Shown here: positions 43,032 to 53,993 of the stretch, one piece after another
Layout: each line of letters starts with the position of its first letter
Numbering within the stretch: position 1 is the stretch's first letter
Origin: Zasmidium citrigriseum
Lineage: Eukaryota > Ascomycota > Dothideomycetes > Mycosphaerellales > Mycosphaerellaceae
DNA: 64,000 nucleotides
Direction: 5' to 3'
Assembly: GCA_002786025.1 (NCBI GenBank)
Contig: NHNW01000065.1
Location: forward strand, 1-64,000
Notes under the pieces: model-generated
What the model saw: the letters and a program-made list of their open reading frames with translations, nothing else
Databases searched by the model: none
Told to the model about the DNA's origin: nothing
Translations under genes and position numbers: made by a program

Positions 43032-43448
43032 CGTGGCGACAGGTGAGGGTGAACTTATGGGGCAGAAGGGAGAGGTCGTGCGAAGCAGGGCTACTTGACT
43101 AGATTGTAGGGTTGCTCCTACGGAAGTTGAGAGCCGTCGTTCCGCTTCGCTTTCCCAAGTGTCCAGGTTATTAATGATGACTGATGTAGATTCAGGCTGT
43201 TGAGGAGTGGGCCGTCGTGGGACCGATCTTCAACCGAGACAGACGACGAAGCTGATGAACAAGGTATGGGTCAGACAGGAAAAGATAAGTATTCCAAAAG
43301 ATGAATCGCGAGAGCTTCTTTCCCTTTTCTAAAGGTCATTTGGAGTGAATTGATCGATATATCTGGTCAGTCTTCGAACGAGACTATCTAGTCCTCAAAA
43401 CAGCTCATGAAGAGAGCCCGCGGCTAATGCCATATTTCGTAGTCTTCC

Positions 43449-43865
43449 TTACCGCGCAGGGGCCGGTTGCGATACCTGCGTCACCTACTCCAGTGTCAGA
43501 TATACCTGTCGTCGTTCGTCCTGAAACTTCGTCTCGACTTACACAGGGAATAGGTGGAAGCTCGCGGTTGCGGTAGCAGACAACACTCGTTCCGCATTCG
43601 CACGCAACGTTGCTCTGTAGTTATGACAGCCTGTGTGAGCGACCATGTCCCAGGAGAGGAGAAACCAAGATGTAGACTTACGCCGTCTGGACACGTTACG
43701 AAGCATGAACCGTCCTGGGAAAAGGTTAGAAGGTTGTATCGTAGAGCTGCAAGATTGACCTACTCGCTCAAAAAGAGGGTTGCGCTCGACTGGCGTTCCA
43801 GGCTGGTAGGCCGATGCCCCAAGTAGGAACATGAGCATGACCGTGGCTGCGGTGATGAAGCGCAT
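43449..43865 (-). CDS. Small secreted six-cysteine protein B (twin paralogue)
   Basis: Model of four exons (43865-43764, 43714-43682, 43614-43543, 43475-43449) giving 77 residues. Signal peptide MRFITAATVMLMFLLGASA. Core: DGSCFVTCPDGSNVACECGT then SVVCYRNRELPPIPC, spacing C-x3-C-x7-C-x-C-x5-C-x10-C. Introns 1 and 2 (49 and 67 nt) sit at the same places as in the gene at 42622. After the last Cys there is again a GTAAGT donor. With the acceptor GACGCAG the tail is VSQPAPAR; reading through instead would end at 43405. Tandem duplication is clear, the ligand or target unknown. Confidence 0.72.
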
Positions 43866-44723
43866 GATGGGGAAGTCCGCTCTAGAATTGTCACTGTTCA
43901 GAGTTGTTGTGCTCGTTGAAAGCCGCAGATATCGAAGCTGGGGAAAGGCGCTCCGGATATATGTTCCACATGCTTGCGAGGATTAGTCTGAAGATCTGAC
44001 GCGATTTCTTCTCAGCCACCATTCCAAGTCTCAGAGATCGCACGTTCGTATACGACTTGCCTGAATTTGGGCATTGGTTTTGGTCTGAGAAGGGATGAAG
44101 GAGGATGGCCGTTGTAGGCCCGGTCTTCATCCGATGCTAGGCCATCTTGTCGGGACTAGGCTGTGACAATTGAGATACCGAGGAGATGGCCACGGCTCCC
44201 ACGGAGTCGTCGAGCGTAGCTTTGGTAGGAGAGCTTCATGCTTCAAATTAAGGTCGACGAAGTTCATCAGCATAGTTGAAGAGGTAAGAGACGGCAAGGA
44301 GGTTTACAGGGAATTAAGACCTTTCTGAAGCGGAGACCTCCCCGACCTGAGGATTGAGAATTGAAGAGCACATTCATTGTCTTGCTTGATGAATCAATAC
44401 ACATGTATTGATGGGACATTTTGGGTAGACTGATGTGATGCTGCCATCTTCTTGGGTTGGATGGTGATGTTGTGGCGGGAGGTGAGGTCGGAAACGCCGA
44501 CCCCGATCATAATCAATATTTGATTGATGCATTTGATTGAGAAATTAGCGACGATGACGCTATTGGGCCGCCACTTCCCCGCGATGCGTGAGGCAAACGG
44601 CAAGCTTCAGCCTCAGCTCTCGTGCCTGGCCAGGAACCACCCAAACTTCCAACCAACTTCTTCTCTTTCGACCAAACATCACCAACTTTCCAACCGTCTT
44701 TAATCAAAGACATCCCCACCACC
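43866..44723. other. Intergenic, divergent promoter
   Basis: 858 bp between the secreted protein and the UBP14-type gene. Short frames on both strands only. The last 100 bp are rich in CCAAC/TCAAC, as in leaders of highly expressed fungal genes. No supported gene. Confidence 0.5.
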
Positions 44724-47138
44724 ATGGCATCCTGCCCGCACGTGGCGAGTGCCAACATCCGCCCGCCGCGGCCAAACGAGAGCGTATACCGCGAAGACTG
44801 CACCGTCTGCTTCGACAGCGCCGAAGACCCAGCCGGCCTTGATGTCTGCCTGCACTGCTTCAACGGAGGCTGTGCCGGCGAGCGGACTCACAGCCGTCAG
44901 CACGCCCAGCACTTCGATCATCCTCTGGCAGTCAATATCCAGCGGACACGCAAGCGGAAGCAGCGAGATGACAGCGAGCCGCCGGAGAAGATGAGCAAGC
45001 TGGAGATCAAGGCCGAGACCGACGAGGACCGCTACGACACCACCACCGACGTCAAGTGCTTTGAGTGTGGAGTGGACGGGCTGGCGAAGGAGGGCAAGGT
45101 GGGCGAGGCGGTGCAGGGCATCATCAAGGCCAACACATTCGCCCAGCAAGAAGAGGTCAAGGCGTGGGAGTTGGAGTTGCAGGTGTGTGAACATACCGCC
45201 TTTCTGGAGCAAGAGCCGGCACGAGAAATTCCGAGCGGTGATTTGGGACATTGCAATCAGTGCGATCTGAAGGAGAATCTCTGGCTGTGTCTGACGTGTG
45301 GCAACTTGGGCTGTGGCCGGCGGCAGTTCGGTGGGATTGGTGGCAACAACCACGGCTTGGAGCACAAGGACGCGAAGGGACACTGGGTGGCCGTCAAGCT
45401 TGGGTCTCTCACGGCCGACGGCAATGCCGACATCTACTGCTACAAATGCGACGAGGAGAGAAAGGACCCGAAGCTGGTGGAGCACCTCATGAACTGGGGC
45501 ATCAACATCGCGGACCGTGTCAAGACGGAGAAGAGTCTGGTAGAGATGCAGCTGGAGCACAATCTCACCTACGACTTCTCTATGACCGATGCAGATGGCA
45601 ATCAGCTGAGGCCCATGTTCGGACCTGGTCTGACCGGTTTGAAGAATTTGGGCAACAGCTGCTATCTCGCATCTGTCTTGCAGGCTCTGTTCGCGATGCC
45701 CGAGTTTGCGAACCGCTACAACCGTCCAGACGAGCCTATCCCACCCACCAGCAAGCCCGCAGAAGATCTCGAAATCCAACTTCGCAAGCTTGCCGACGGA
45801 CTTCTCTCTGGCCGCTACAGCAAGCCAGATTCGGATGTCCAGCCATCTCAGAACTCAGACGAGAAGCCACACCAGAGAGGGATTGCACCAGCCATGTTGA
45901 AGCATCTCGTCGGCAAGGGTCACCCAGAGTTCAGTACCATGCAGCAGCAAGACTCATTCGAACTCTTATTACATCTCCTCAAACTCGTCTCTCGCTCGCA
46001 ACAGAGCGCACGCGGTCAGTATCAAGACGTCTCTGACCCTGTCGAGGCATTTCGCTTTTACCTGGAGCAGAAGCTGCAATGTCTGCAGTGCAAGAAGGTG
46101 CGTTATCGACAGGACGAGATGGAGAACATCTCGGTTGCTGTCCCGATCAAGCGACTTCCCAAGTCGGACGATACGAAGATGAGCACGAACGGCGAGAAGG
46201 ATGACAAGGACGAGGGACCGCAGTTTGAGCCGGTGACGCTCAAGCAGTGCCTGGATGACTTCACTGCATCAGAAGTTGTCGATCTCACTTGCTCTGGCTG
46301 CGGCAACAAAGGCTTCACCAAACAGTCGTTGTTCAAGACCTTCCCGACCGTCCTCGCCGTCAACGCTCGACGATTTGAGATTGTCAATTGGGTACCCACG
46401 AAGCAGGACGTCCCCGTTATTGTCGGTGACGAAGTGTTCGACATGGAGGCTTACCGCAGCAAGGGCAAGCAGCCCCACGAGGAAGAGCTTCCAGAGGATC
46501 AAGATGCCGGGGCGGGAGCGAGCAACAAGTTCGTGCCAAATGAAATGGCACTGGAGATGCTGATGAGCATGGGCTTCCCGCGTGTTCGGTGTGAGAAGGC
46601 GCTCAACGCTACTGGTAACTCGGATGCAGAGGTCGCAGCTGCATGGCTCTTCGAGCACATGGAAGACCCAGACATCGACGTGCCCATGGACGTCGGCAAC
46701 GGAGGCGCTGCGGCGGCAGGATCTGGCGGTGCCGTCGACCCAGAGAAGATTGAGAATCTCGGCAACATGGGCTTCTCAGCACCCCAAGCTCGTCAAGCTC
46801 TCAAGGAGACCGGCGGCGACATGGAGCGTGCCGTCGACTGGTTGTTCAGCCATCCAGACGCTACGGGCGACTTTGGCGACGACGAAGCTCCCGCTGCGAA
46901 CGGCAACGCGGAAGAGACTGCGAAGATCGAAATCGAAGACACCAAGCCGGCCACGTTCTCCCTCAGCAGCATCGTGTGTCACAAGGGCAGCAGCATCCAC
47001 GCAGGTCACTACGTGGCATTCATCAAGAAGAAGGAGGGCTGGGTTTTGTTCAATGATGAGAAGGTGGCGTTGGGTGGTGATGTGGAGGAGATGAAGAAGT
47101 TTGCTTACATCTATTTCTTCCGGCGGGAGGGAGTGTAA
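44724..47138 (+). CDS. ubp14: Ubiquitin C-terminal hydrolase, isopeptidase T/UBP14 type
   Basis: Intronless, 804 residues, with start ACCATGG. The full USP5/UBP14 architecture is present. The N-terminal cryptic zinc finger has EDCTVCFDSAED and DVCLHCFNGGC. The ZnF-UBP domain is GHCNQCDLKENLWLCLTCGN ... GCGRRQFGG ... HWVAVKLGS. The catalytic Cys box GLKNLGNSCYLASVLQALF puts the nucleophile at Cys313. Two UBA domains follow (about 600-645, MGFPRVRCEKAL, and 670-715, MGFSAPQARQAL). The His box HAGHYVAFIKKK has His762, followed by GWVLFNDEKV. The enzyme disassembles free polyubiquitin chains and so supports the proteasome. An in-frame upstream start would add residues with no domain, so 44724 is preferred. 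Confidence 0.96.
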   Translation: MASCPHVASANIRPPRPNESVYREDCTVCFDSAEDPAGLDVCLHCFNGGCAGERTHSRQHAQHFDHPLAVNIQRTRKRKQRDDSEPPEKMSKLEIKAETDEDRYDTTTDVKCFECGVDGLAKEGKVGEAVQGIIKANTFAQQEEVKAWELELQVCEHTAFLEQEPAREIPSGDLGHCNQCDLKENLWLCLTCGNLGCGRRQFGGIGGNNHGLEHKDAKGHWVAVKLGSLTADGNADIYCYKCDEERKDPKLVEHLMNWGINIADRVKTEKSLVEMQLEHNLTYDFSMTDADGNQLRPMFGPGLTGLKNLGNSCYLASVLQALFAMPEFANRYNRPDEPIPPTSKPAEDLEIQLRKLADGLLSGRYSKPDSDVQPSQNSDEKPHQRGIAPAMLKHLVGKGHPEFSTMQQQDSFELLLHLLKLVSRSQQSARGQYQDVSDPVEAFRFYLEQKLQCLQCKKVRYRQDEMENISVAVPIKRLPKSDDTKMSTNGEKDDKDEGPQFEPVTLKQCLDDFTASEVVDLTCSGCGNKGFTKQSLFKTFPTVLAVNARRFEIVNWVPTKQDVPVIVGDEVFDMEAYRSKGKQPHEEELPEDQDAGAGASNKFVPNEMALEMLMSMGFPRVRCEKALNATGNSDAEVAAAWLFEHMEDPDIDVPMDVGNGGAAAAGSGGAVDPEKIENLGNMGFSAPQARQALKETGGDMERAVDWLFSHPDATGDFGDDEAPAANGNAEETAKIEIEDTKPATFSLSSIVCHKGSSIHAGHYVAFIKKKEGWVLFNDEKVALGGDVEEMKKFAYIYFFRREGV

Positions 47139-47862
47139 ACGCAAAAGCAGTGCATGCATGAAGGAGCGTGGTTTGTGGGCTGTGGGTCGAGCGTAGGTGT
47201 TGGTGGTTGTGGTGAGGGGTCTTGCAAATGCATCGACAGCGGCGATGCGATCAGTGGGAATGATGAGATGAGACGCATGGCATGTGATGGCGCTGGGATG
47301 CATTCGATCGATCCTACGATGCCATCATGGCAGATACAACGTATTACAGCGAGGCTGACTTGAAAGTCACGCCTATTAAGACACCATGATTCGAAACTTG
47401 GTTGATCGTGAAGAAGGCGAAGGTTCGAATGACACGCATATGAAACCCCTCCCCATGGGGCCGGCCCTTTCCTCATGGCTTCTCCTGGATATCGACCAGG
47501 ACAGGCAGCGTAGTACAAAACACTCTTCAGACGTCGCATTGAGAGCCACATGACCAATGACATCAATCGAATCGATCAACAGTAGAGTTGGGTCCGATCA
47601 AACAAGTTTCTTGCTTGCTATAGCTAGCTACTGTGACTCTGAGTCCGCCTTCTGTCTTTCCCGGGTACAAAGCAAAACCCCTTGTTGCAGTCGTCGAATG
47701 ATCTGCTGGTATCATAGTAAGAAAGTAGTGACAGGCGACATGTGCCTTACAAGCAACGCCGTCCAGCTCCATCGCTAAAGTGAAATGCTGCGTCCAGTGC
47801 TGTGACGGCGAATCGAACAAAGGAAATCCAGAACTATGCCGGCCAGCGGCACAACTCCTTTC
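47139..47862. other. Intergenic between convergent genes
   Basis: 724 bp downstream of both neighbours. No gene. Contains the short palindrome CCCCATGGGG at about 47452. Confidence 0.5.
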
Positions 47863-48642
47863 TCAAACACTCTCCCGTCGATCTTCCATCACGTCGACAG
47901 GAGTAAGCACAATCGTGGGCGTGGGCAACGACGACACCCTCTGCCTTGACCTCCTCTGCCTCTTCAACTCCCTCTCCGCATCCATCAACCTTGACTGAAT
48001 CCAAAGCCGCATTTTCCCATCATTCCGCACCGCCTCACAATTCAACAAATCCGTCAAGGTGGTCTTGATCTCGTGGTTGATGTTATACAACGTCCTCTCC
48101 TCGCCCGATGAAGGAGCTTCGAATTCGTCTAGCGAGTCGTCTTCGGGGATTGGTGCGATTGACGGGCGCGAGGAGCGTTGTCGCCTTGTTGTTACGGGTT
48201 GTGGGAGTGCGTAGGCCGGCGGTGAGAGTTGCGGGAATTTCGTGCTTTCCAATGTCGGTGACGGGCTCGCGGAGCTGGGTTCCGAAGAGGACATTTCTGG
48301 TGATGCCTTCATTGGTGCGAGCGATTTTGGTGAGAGAGGTGGTGATGTAGATGTTGATTCGATTCGCCTGCGAACGGTGCTTTGCTGGGTGTGGAGGGCG
48401 AGATAACGCTGGAGCATCACGGCCTAGATATAGAAAAAGTGGAAGTGTAAGTTTTGGATTCTGGACTAATGCAAGAGTCGAGAGTCGTGCTTGGGTGGCT
48501 TGAGCTCGAAGCAGAGTAGTGGGGTTGGATCGGGAAGGTATTTGTAGGAGAGTTGGGTGGAACGTACCCGTTCGGGACTTGGTGAGCGCACGGCGGGCCT
48601 GTACAGGGCTGGCAGGGAGGGCACGGCTGCAGAGTCGGCCAT
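47863..48642 (-). CDS. Conserved-looking hypothetical protein
   Basis: Exons 48642-48568 and 48423-47863 give 211 residues; the 144-nt intron (GTACGT ... ATCTAG) is phase 0. The N terminus is SLPALYRPAVRSPSPER, spliced to AVMLQRYLALHTQQSTVRRR. The middle (about 50-120) is Ser/Pro-rich and disordered. The C-terminal part is helical and basic: TLYNINHEIKTTLTDLLNCE, MRLWIQSRLMDAERELKRQR. This pattern suggests a conserved core with a coiled-coil end, but I cannot name the family. In-frame ATGs upstream (to 48726) are possible. Confidence 0.68.
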
Positions 48643-49842
48643 GAGGGCGTTTCGGGAGAGCTCGTGGTGCTGGGATCTTGAGATTGTTGCGATAAGCCTT
48701 CGAGCCAGCCGAAGAAGCTCTGACACCAGCGAGAGTCAGGCCAAGTTTCAATGAGCGGATGTGGCGTATTGGTGGTGCAAGAAGTGAAGTCTAGAAGTTG
48801 GTGAAAGTGTTGTTGATGTGGTTGAAGTGAGGTCGTCCCTTCTTCTTCTTCTTTCCCTTTTGTTGGCGGCCGTTGTGTTGAACGTTGTTGCAGGGGAGGA
48901 GCGTTGGCGCAATCGCAATTTCCAAAGACGTCACTCGATGCGCCGGCGTAAGAGATCAAATTGATAGCAGCGAACATCTCCTCCTTTTCAATTCAATCAC
49001 CTCTTCTCTCTCCCACCATCGTCGTCACCATTGCACCAGCCCCGCCAGCACGTCTACGGGAAGGCGTGGAAGCTGGCAGATGCGCGTGGCACCGAAGATA
49101 CCCTCCCCCTCCGCATCACAGCGACAATGACGTGAGTCTTGGTCTGGAGTCAGGGTATCGCCAATGCCCCAATTCTCCGCAGCACAAGAAGAGTGGTTTC
49201 TCGATGGCTTCTGGTTCGATCGGGTCTCCAGAAAATCACGCCGCGGATCTTCCTCGCCAGAACGCCAAATCTCGGCGCATCATGCATCTCCCACGTGGCC
49301 ACGATGCCATTAGATTTCTGCCACTTACGCCTTGGGACTCTCCGGACGATGGCGCACACATCTGCATGGCATTTCACCACCGGTGTCAGCCAGCATACGA
49401 GCTGCTTTGCTGCTCGAGTGTGATGGTTTGCGATAGTGTTTTGCTCTGCCAATATTGTGGAGAAGCAAGACAGTTCTGGACCGGGTGGAAGCTTCCATAC
49501 GGCTGAACTTTCGTCGAACTTCTGTCCACGTTTTCTCTCCATCAGCTTGATCGAGCACAGCACGTTTCTCGAATGCTACCACTTTGAGAAGGCCTTCGCA
49601 GAATTCGATGTCGCCCAGAAACACCGCCGTCTCCAAGAAGCCTCTGTCTGCACAGCTCGTACCCCTGTACGCTGGCAAACCCTGCTCTGCGACAGATGTG
49701 CCTGGACTCTCGCCATCACGTTCGCCTGTACCTGTGTGCCCGCCCGGTTTCATGCCTCCAGGGCAGCTTCGGCAATGCGCAACATTTCGAGATCCTTTCT
49801 GAACGTTGCCTACGAGGAAGACCTCGAGTGAGCAGCTTTGTC
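48643..49842. other. Intergenic, 1.2 kb
   Basis: Open frames on both strands (for example 48961-49506 plus, 49150-49563 minus) are shadows of one another and show no domain. An ATGACGTGAGT at 49127-49137 could be a start plus donor, but no exon after it joins convincingly. No supported gene. Confidence 0.45.
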
Positions 49843-50655
49843 TCAAGTGACAAACTCGCCATTCTCACTGACCAGCGTCTTGCGGCCTTCCCAAAACCCT
49901 TTGCCCTAGAATTATCAGCTTCCTTGGACTTGTATAACTCCTGAACGACTCACATAGCTGACCAGAATCTCCTCCCCGGCCTTGATACCGGCTTTCCTCT
50001 TCCCGGCTTTGCCTGCAGAGAGCACGAAGATGGCTACTCTTCTCTCCCATTTTGACCCATCTGCCCGCTTCAAAGATGGCACCTGGATGTAGCAGTCCCG
50101 GAATTCCGCGTTCGGACGCTCTGCCACGCCACGATAGTCGTTGGCGCACCGAGACTCATTGCCTGAGTGTGCCGCATCAACGCTGAGTCCGATTTCTCGG
50201 TCCAAGCCTAAACATCATTAGCCCATCTTCCCATTCTATGCTAGACACGAGAACATACTCAAGTCATAGTCCGAATGCGGATCCGTGTCACTCAAACTAT
50301 TCGTATGCACATGCCCCAGGTACAAACACACAAACCTATCCGGGATCAAATGCTGCGCCGCGAAAAGACCCCTCTGACCGCACGCAGGATGCTTCTCATC
50401 CGTGATGGTTGTGATGGAGACCAGAGGACTGGGGATTTGGATGAGTCTCGATTCCACTTTCTGCCAGTTGATGTTGTCTGAGGGACTGCGGCTCAGTTTG
50501 CTTCGCAGTTCCAGGTCGACTGCTGCGCTATAGGTCTGGTCGGTGAGGTAGGTGATTTCCGGGGGCCAGTTTGGTGGAGGTATTTGGACTGGTGAGGGGC
50601 TTTTGGTGTCTTTTTGCAGGAACTTCGAGTCGGTCTTCTTTATTGTTTTGGCCAT
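49843..50655 (-). CDS. SET-domain protein
   Basis: Exons 50655-50259, 50207-49954 and 49905-49843 give 237 residues; introns are 51 nt (GTATGT ... TTTAG) and 48 nt (GTGAGT ... TCTAG) in phase. The SET fold is visible: GQRGLFAAQHLIPDRFVCLY (SET-N), SDYDLSLDREIGLSVDAAHS across intron 1, GNESRCANDYRG (the NH-S cofactor-site motif in modified form), then GEEILVSY-GKGFWEGRK across intron 2. SET proteins transfer methyl groups to lysines of histones or other proteins. There are no pre-SET or post-SET cysteine clusters, so a non-histone substrate is as likely. The N-terminal 60 residues are Lys/Pro-rich. Confidence 0.82.
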
Positions 50656-51141
50656 TGTTGCTAACTCCAGGGAAGTGTCTCAGTCCACAGGCGTCTTGTG
50701 TTGCGCATTGTTGTCGGTTGGTGGTAAGGAAGGTGAGCAGGAGATGTTTGTTCGCAAGCTTTGAAGAAGTCACCAAAGCGGGGTCGACTTGGGGTCGACT
50801 TCGACTTCACCTCGCGCAACATTTTCAAGATGAAAGATACTGACATATGCTATAGGACAACGAGAGTCTCATCACATTGCTTTTGCATTTTAAAGTTCCA
50901 GTTAGAAAGAAAATGGTACAGCCAATCTCCCATAAGATCTTCCACGATCTGTTGGCGACAAACGCCTTCAAAAGGTCGCACTGGGCATTCCATCCAAATG
51001 CTTCTCAGATGCTGTGGTACACTGACATATTTCCAATCTGAACGGAAAGACGACAGCTCAGTTGTCTTGCAGGACTAGTTCGACTCAGACGACGAAGCGC
51101 CATTCAAAAGCAGTCGACTCCTGAGCTTATCGACCAAGACA
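50656..51141. other. Intergenic: SET-gene promoter
   Basis: 486 bp between two minus-strand genes. Short frames, no domain. The imperfect tandem phrase GGGTCGACTTGGGGTCGACT lies at about 50782. Confidence 0.5.
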
Positions 51142-52134
51142 TTAAATATTCAGCAAGCGAGTATGCTTCTCCGGATACCGTTCCCCCTGGACCTGAACCT
51201 TTCTCAATACCTCATCAAGCTCCTCCAAGTCCTCCTCATCCAAAATCACCCTCGTCGCATTCACCCTCAACCTCCCCTCATCCGCCGTCCCCGGAATGGG
51301 CACCACAGACACACCAATCCTCTCCCCCTTGGCAACAACCCACGCAAGCGCAACCTGCACAACCTCACATCCCTTCCTCTTAGCAACCTGCTCCGCTGCA
51401 TGCACGATCTGCATATTGTTCTTGAAATTCTCCCTCGCGAACCTCGGAAACATCTTCCTGTAATCGTTCTCCGGCAAATCCTCAAACGTTCTATACGTTC
51501 CCGTGAGGAAGCCCCGGCCGAGGGGACTGTACGCGATGATCGGGATGCCAAACTCTCGACATGCATCCGCAACGCCGTTAGTCAGGATATCAGTCGAGAA
51601 GAGACTAAGCTCGACTTCCACAGCTTGAATCGGCGCAACCTCCATCGCCCTCCGAATCGACATCGCACTGCACTCCGTCAACCCCACGCCCCCAATCCTC
51701 CCAGCATCAACATATTCCTGGATCGCAGTAACAGTCTCCTCCACCTCCACCTCAGGATCCAATCTCCCAGGAACAAAAACATCAATCCTACACTTCCCGT
51801 CCAGAATCGCGAGACACTTCTCAATACAACGCCTCACGCTCTCTTTGTCGCAGAGGGGTTTGGCGTTCGCCACGTCGACGCAGCTTTTAACGCTTATGAT
51901 CACTTTGGAGGCGTCGGAGGGGTATTGTGTGAAGTAGGCGTTAAGGAGGTGCAGGCTGTTGTAGGTGGGTGTGCCGTAGTAGTCGCCTGCGTTCCAGAAA
52001 TTGCAGCCCGCGTTCAGGGCGGCTTTGAGCGTGCGTATGGCGGTTGGTGTGGTGATGCGGCCCGGGTGCATGAGGGAGATTAGGCCGTAGCCGATGGGGT
52101 TGACTTGTTTGGAGGAGATGGTAGTTGGGGCCAT
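51142..52134 (-). CDS. Aldo/keto reductase, pyridoxal-reductase-like (AKR8 type)
   Basis: Intronless, 330 residues, the length of yeast pyridoxal reductases. It is a TIM-barrel reductase: GYGLISLMHPGRITTP at the N terminus, FWNAGDYYG at 46-54, VIISVKSC around Lys83, then GGVGLTECSAMSIRRA, VEVELSLFSTD and IIAYSPLGRGFLTG. The NADPH-site end is VVPIPGTADEGRLRVNA. Position 48, where most AKRs have the catalytic Asp, is Asn, while Tyr53 and Lys83 are kept; the His site reads DVFVPGR. I associate such divergence with the Plr1/AKR8 group, which reduces pyridoxal to pyridoxine in vitamin B6 salvage. The exact substrate is inferred. Confidence 0.85.
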   Translation of the reverse strand: MAPTTISSKQVNPIGYGLISLMHPGRITTPTAIRTLKAALNAGCNFWNAGDYYGTPTYNSLHLLNAYFTQYPSDASKVIISVKSCVDVANAKPLCDKESVRRCIEKCLAILDGKCRIDVFVPGRLDPEVEVEETVTAIQEYVDAGRIGGVGLTECSAMSIRRAMEVAPIQAVEVELSLFSTDILTNGVADACREFGIPIIAYSPLGRGFLTGTYRTFEDLPENDYRKMFPRFARENFKNNMQIVHAAEQVAKRKGCEVVQVALAWVVAKGERIGVSVVPIPGTADEGRLRVNATRVILDEEDLEELDEVLRKVQVQGERYPEKHTRLLNI

Positions 52135-52586
52135 GGTTTCGACGGATGAGGTGGTTGATGGCTAATGAGGTGAGTTGTGTGGGCGTCGATTTAAGTGATG
52201 AATGAGTGGCAGATTGGCTCTCACGAGCATCTTATGTATACCATCTTGTTCATGGGTCTTTTCGTAATTACGGACTCCATTGCGACAACACCGATAGAAG
52301 AATGCCCTCAATGTTCCTGAGTTCCACTTGACAACATACTAACCATGTCTGGACCGTATGCCACATCAACTTCAAGGGCAAGAGTCGCCAAAATGCAAGA
52401 CCGACTATATTCTGGGCGAAAAAGGACATTCAGCTGAGGCTGGAGCGGGAACGGACATATCTCAACATCTGCCCCGGTGTGCAAGGATCGGAAGCGGCGG
52501 CTCTTCGGTTCGCCGTAGCCGTACGACGTCGTCGACGGAAATCAACTCCAATACCATTTAGAACAAGAGCTTGCAACGTTTGGCCG
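52135..52586. other. Intergenic: reductase promoter
   Basis: 452 bp between two minus-strand genes. No supported gene. Confidence 0.5.
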
Positions 52587-53993
52587 CTACTTCTGCTTCA
52601 ACCCCGTAGTGAAAAGCGGCGACTGCATCAACTTGCTCCAATCATGAACCGACAGACTATTCTCCGTCGATCCATTGACAGCATCTCTCGCTCGAGGGAT
52701 CATCTCTGCTTCGTATGCGTTGATCGCTTCGGCTCCGAGGCCCTTCTCTTTGATTTGGCGGGCGAGAGATGCGACGTCGTGGATGGCGTTGTTCAGGCCT
52801 TGGCCGCGATCTGATATCAAAGCGTCAGTTTATTGAAATCCAGGGTTGGGATCGAGGGCTTACGGAAAGTCATCGGATGCGCCGCATCGCCAACCAATGT
52901 CACAGTCCCATTCTTATTGTCCCAGCCGTCTTCTGGTGGAGTCCAAGAACTCAAGCGATTGTGCCAGCACTTGGTTCCCTCTGGTACGCATTCCCAAAGC
53001 TCTCTGATTCCACCCTCGAAGTCCCCAGCGCGCTGTTTGAAATCCTTCAGAATCTCTTCACTACTGGCATTCTTCAATGTCGACTCATCCTCGTCTGACA
53101 GCCATGACTTGATCATCATGAATGTCCACTCTCCTGGTTGAAGAGGCGAGTGTGCTTCGTGTAGGCCGATCCAGTTAAAGTAGCCTTTTGGGTGGAAGAG
53201 CACCATGAGACGGGAGGCGTAGGATCGGAATTTGAGGGCCGCAGAAGCAGGAAGCTTGGCCATTGTTACGCTTGCCACGAGAGGAAGAGGCGTCAAGGTA
53301 GCCTTCTCAGGTCCTACGAGGTACTCTCGGACGACAGAATGGGCGCCTTCAGCGCCGACGAGAAGATCTCCCGTGGCTGCAGTACCGTCTGTGAAAGTTG
53401 CTGTTGCTTCTTTGCCATCAGAAGCGGCGGATTTGAGGGTCTTGTTCCATTCGATGTTAAGATCTTGAGAGATGAGGCGCAGGAAGCGTTTACGTGCGAG
53501 GCGTATGTTGTGAGGGATTGGTACAGCTTTGAGGAGTTCGCCTGTCTCGCCGTTGCGGATTGGCATCACTTCATCGGGTCCCGCACGATGGTCGTCAACC
53601 TGGGCGTTTTCGACTTCTTTCTGGAGGTGTGGTGGGAGACATTCTTGCTGAGACGATGTCAGAAATCACGTCTTTGAGATGGAGTATTTCACTTACCAAC
53701 GGCACTTGGGCCCAGTAAATGCCAAAGTTCCAGTCTCGAGGTCGAGCATCAAAGGAGGCATCTTGTTCATATACGGTGACTCGGGCACCTTGCTGGCGTT
53801 ACATTAACGGAAGCTCCAGCGTCGCATACTTCGAGATTCGTACCATTTGCAAGGCGTGTGCAGTCAGTAAGCCCGCTGATCCTGTTCGAAAGTCAGCAAA
53901 GAGGCCTTCGAATGTGAACTTGCTTTTGAGCTACTTTCCAGCTCCAATAACCAAGACCCGGCGGCCGGCCAGCTTGTTCTCGCTTCCAGCCAT
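52587..53993 (-). CDS. FAD-dependent aromatic-type monooxygenase with anomalous second exon
   Basis: Exons 53993-53935, 53881-53844, 53788-53697, 53647-52864 and 52810-52587 give 398 residues with canonical GT-AG sites throughout and frame kept overall. Start RRVLVIGAG is the Rossmann FAD motif; later GDLLVGAEGAHSVVREYL and GDAAHPMTFHRGQGLNNAI (the GD motif, formed over the last intron) are typical of salicylate hydroxylase/PHBH-type enzymes. The 38-nt second exon is odd. Spliced canonically it reads KISGLTDCTRLANG. In another frame it reads GSAGLLTAHALQM, which fits the Rossmann consensus better. The expected donor there is GAAAGT, not GTAAGT. The enzyme may be damaged or compensated. Substrate unknown. 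Confidence 0.78.

Noticed and set aside
44700..45779. 359-residue open frame on the minus strand
   Set aside because: It is antisense to the UBP14-type gene and results from its GC-rich third positions; no domain or splice logic of its own.
48961..49506. 181-residue plus-strand frame
   Set aside because: No domain, weak start, overlapped by an equally open minus frame; not enough to call a gene.
51163..52083. 306-residue open frame on the plus strand
   Set aside because: Antisense shadow of the aldo/keto reductase; composition (His/Pro/Arg/Asn-rich) is that of a mirror frame.
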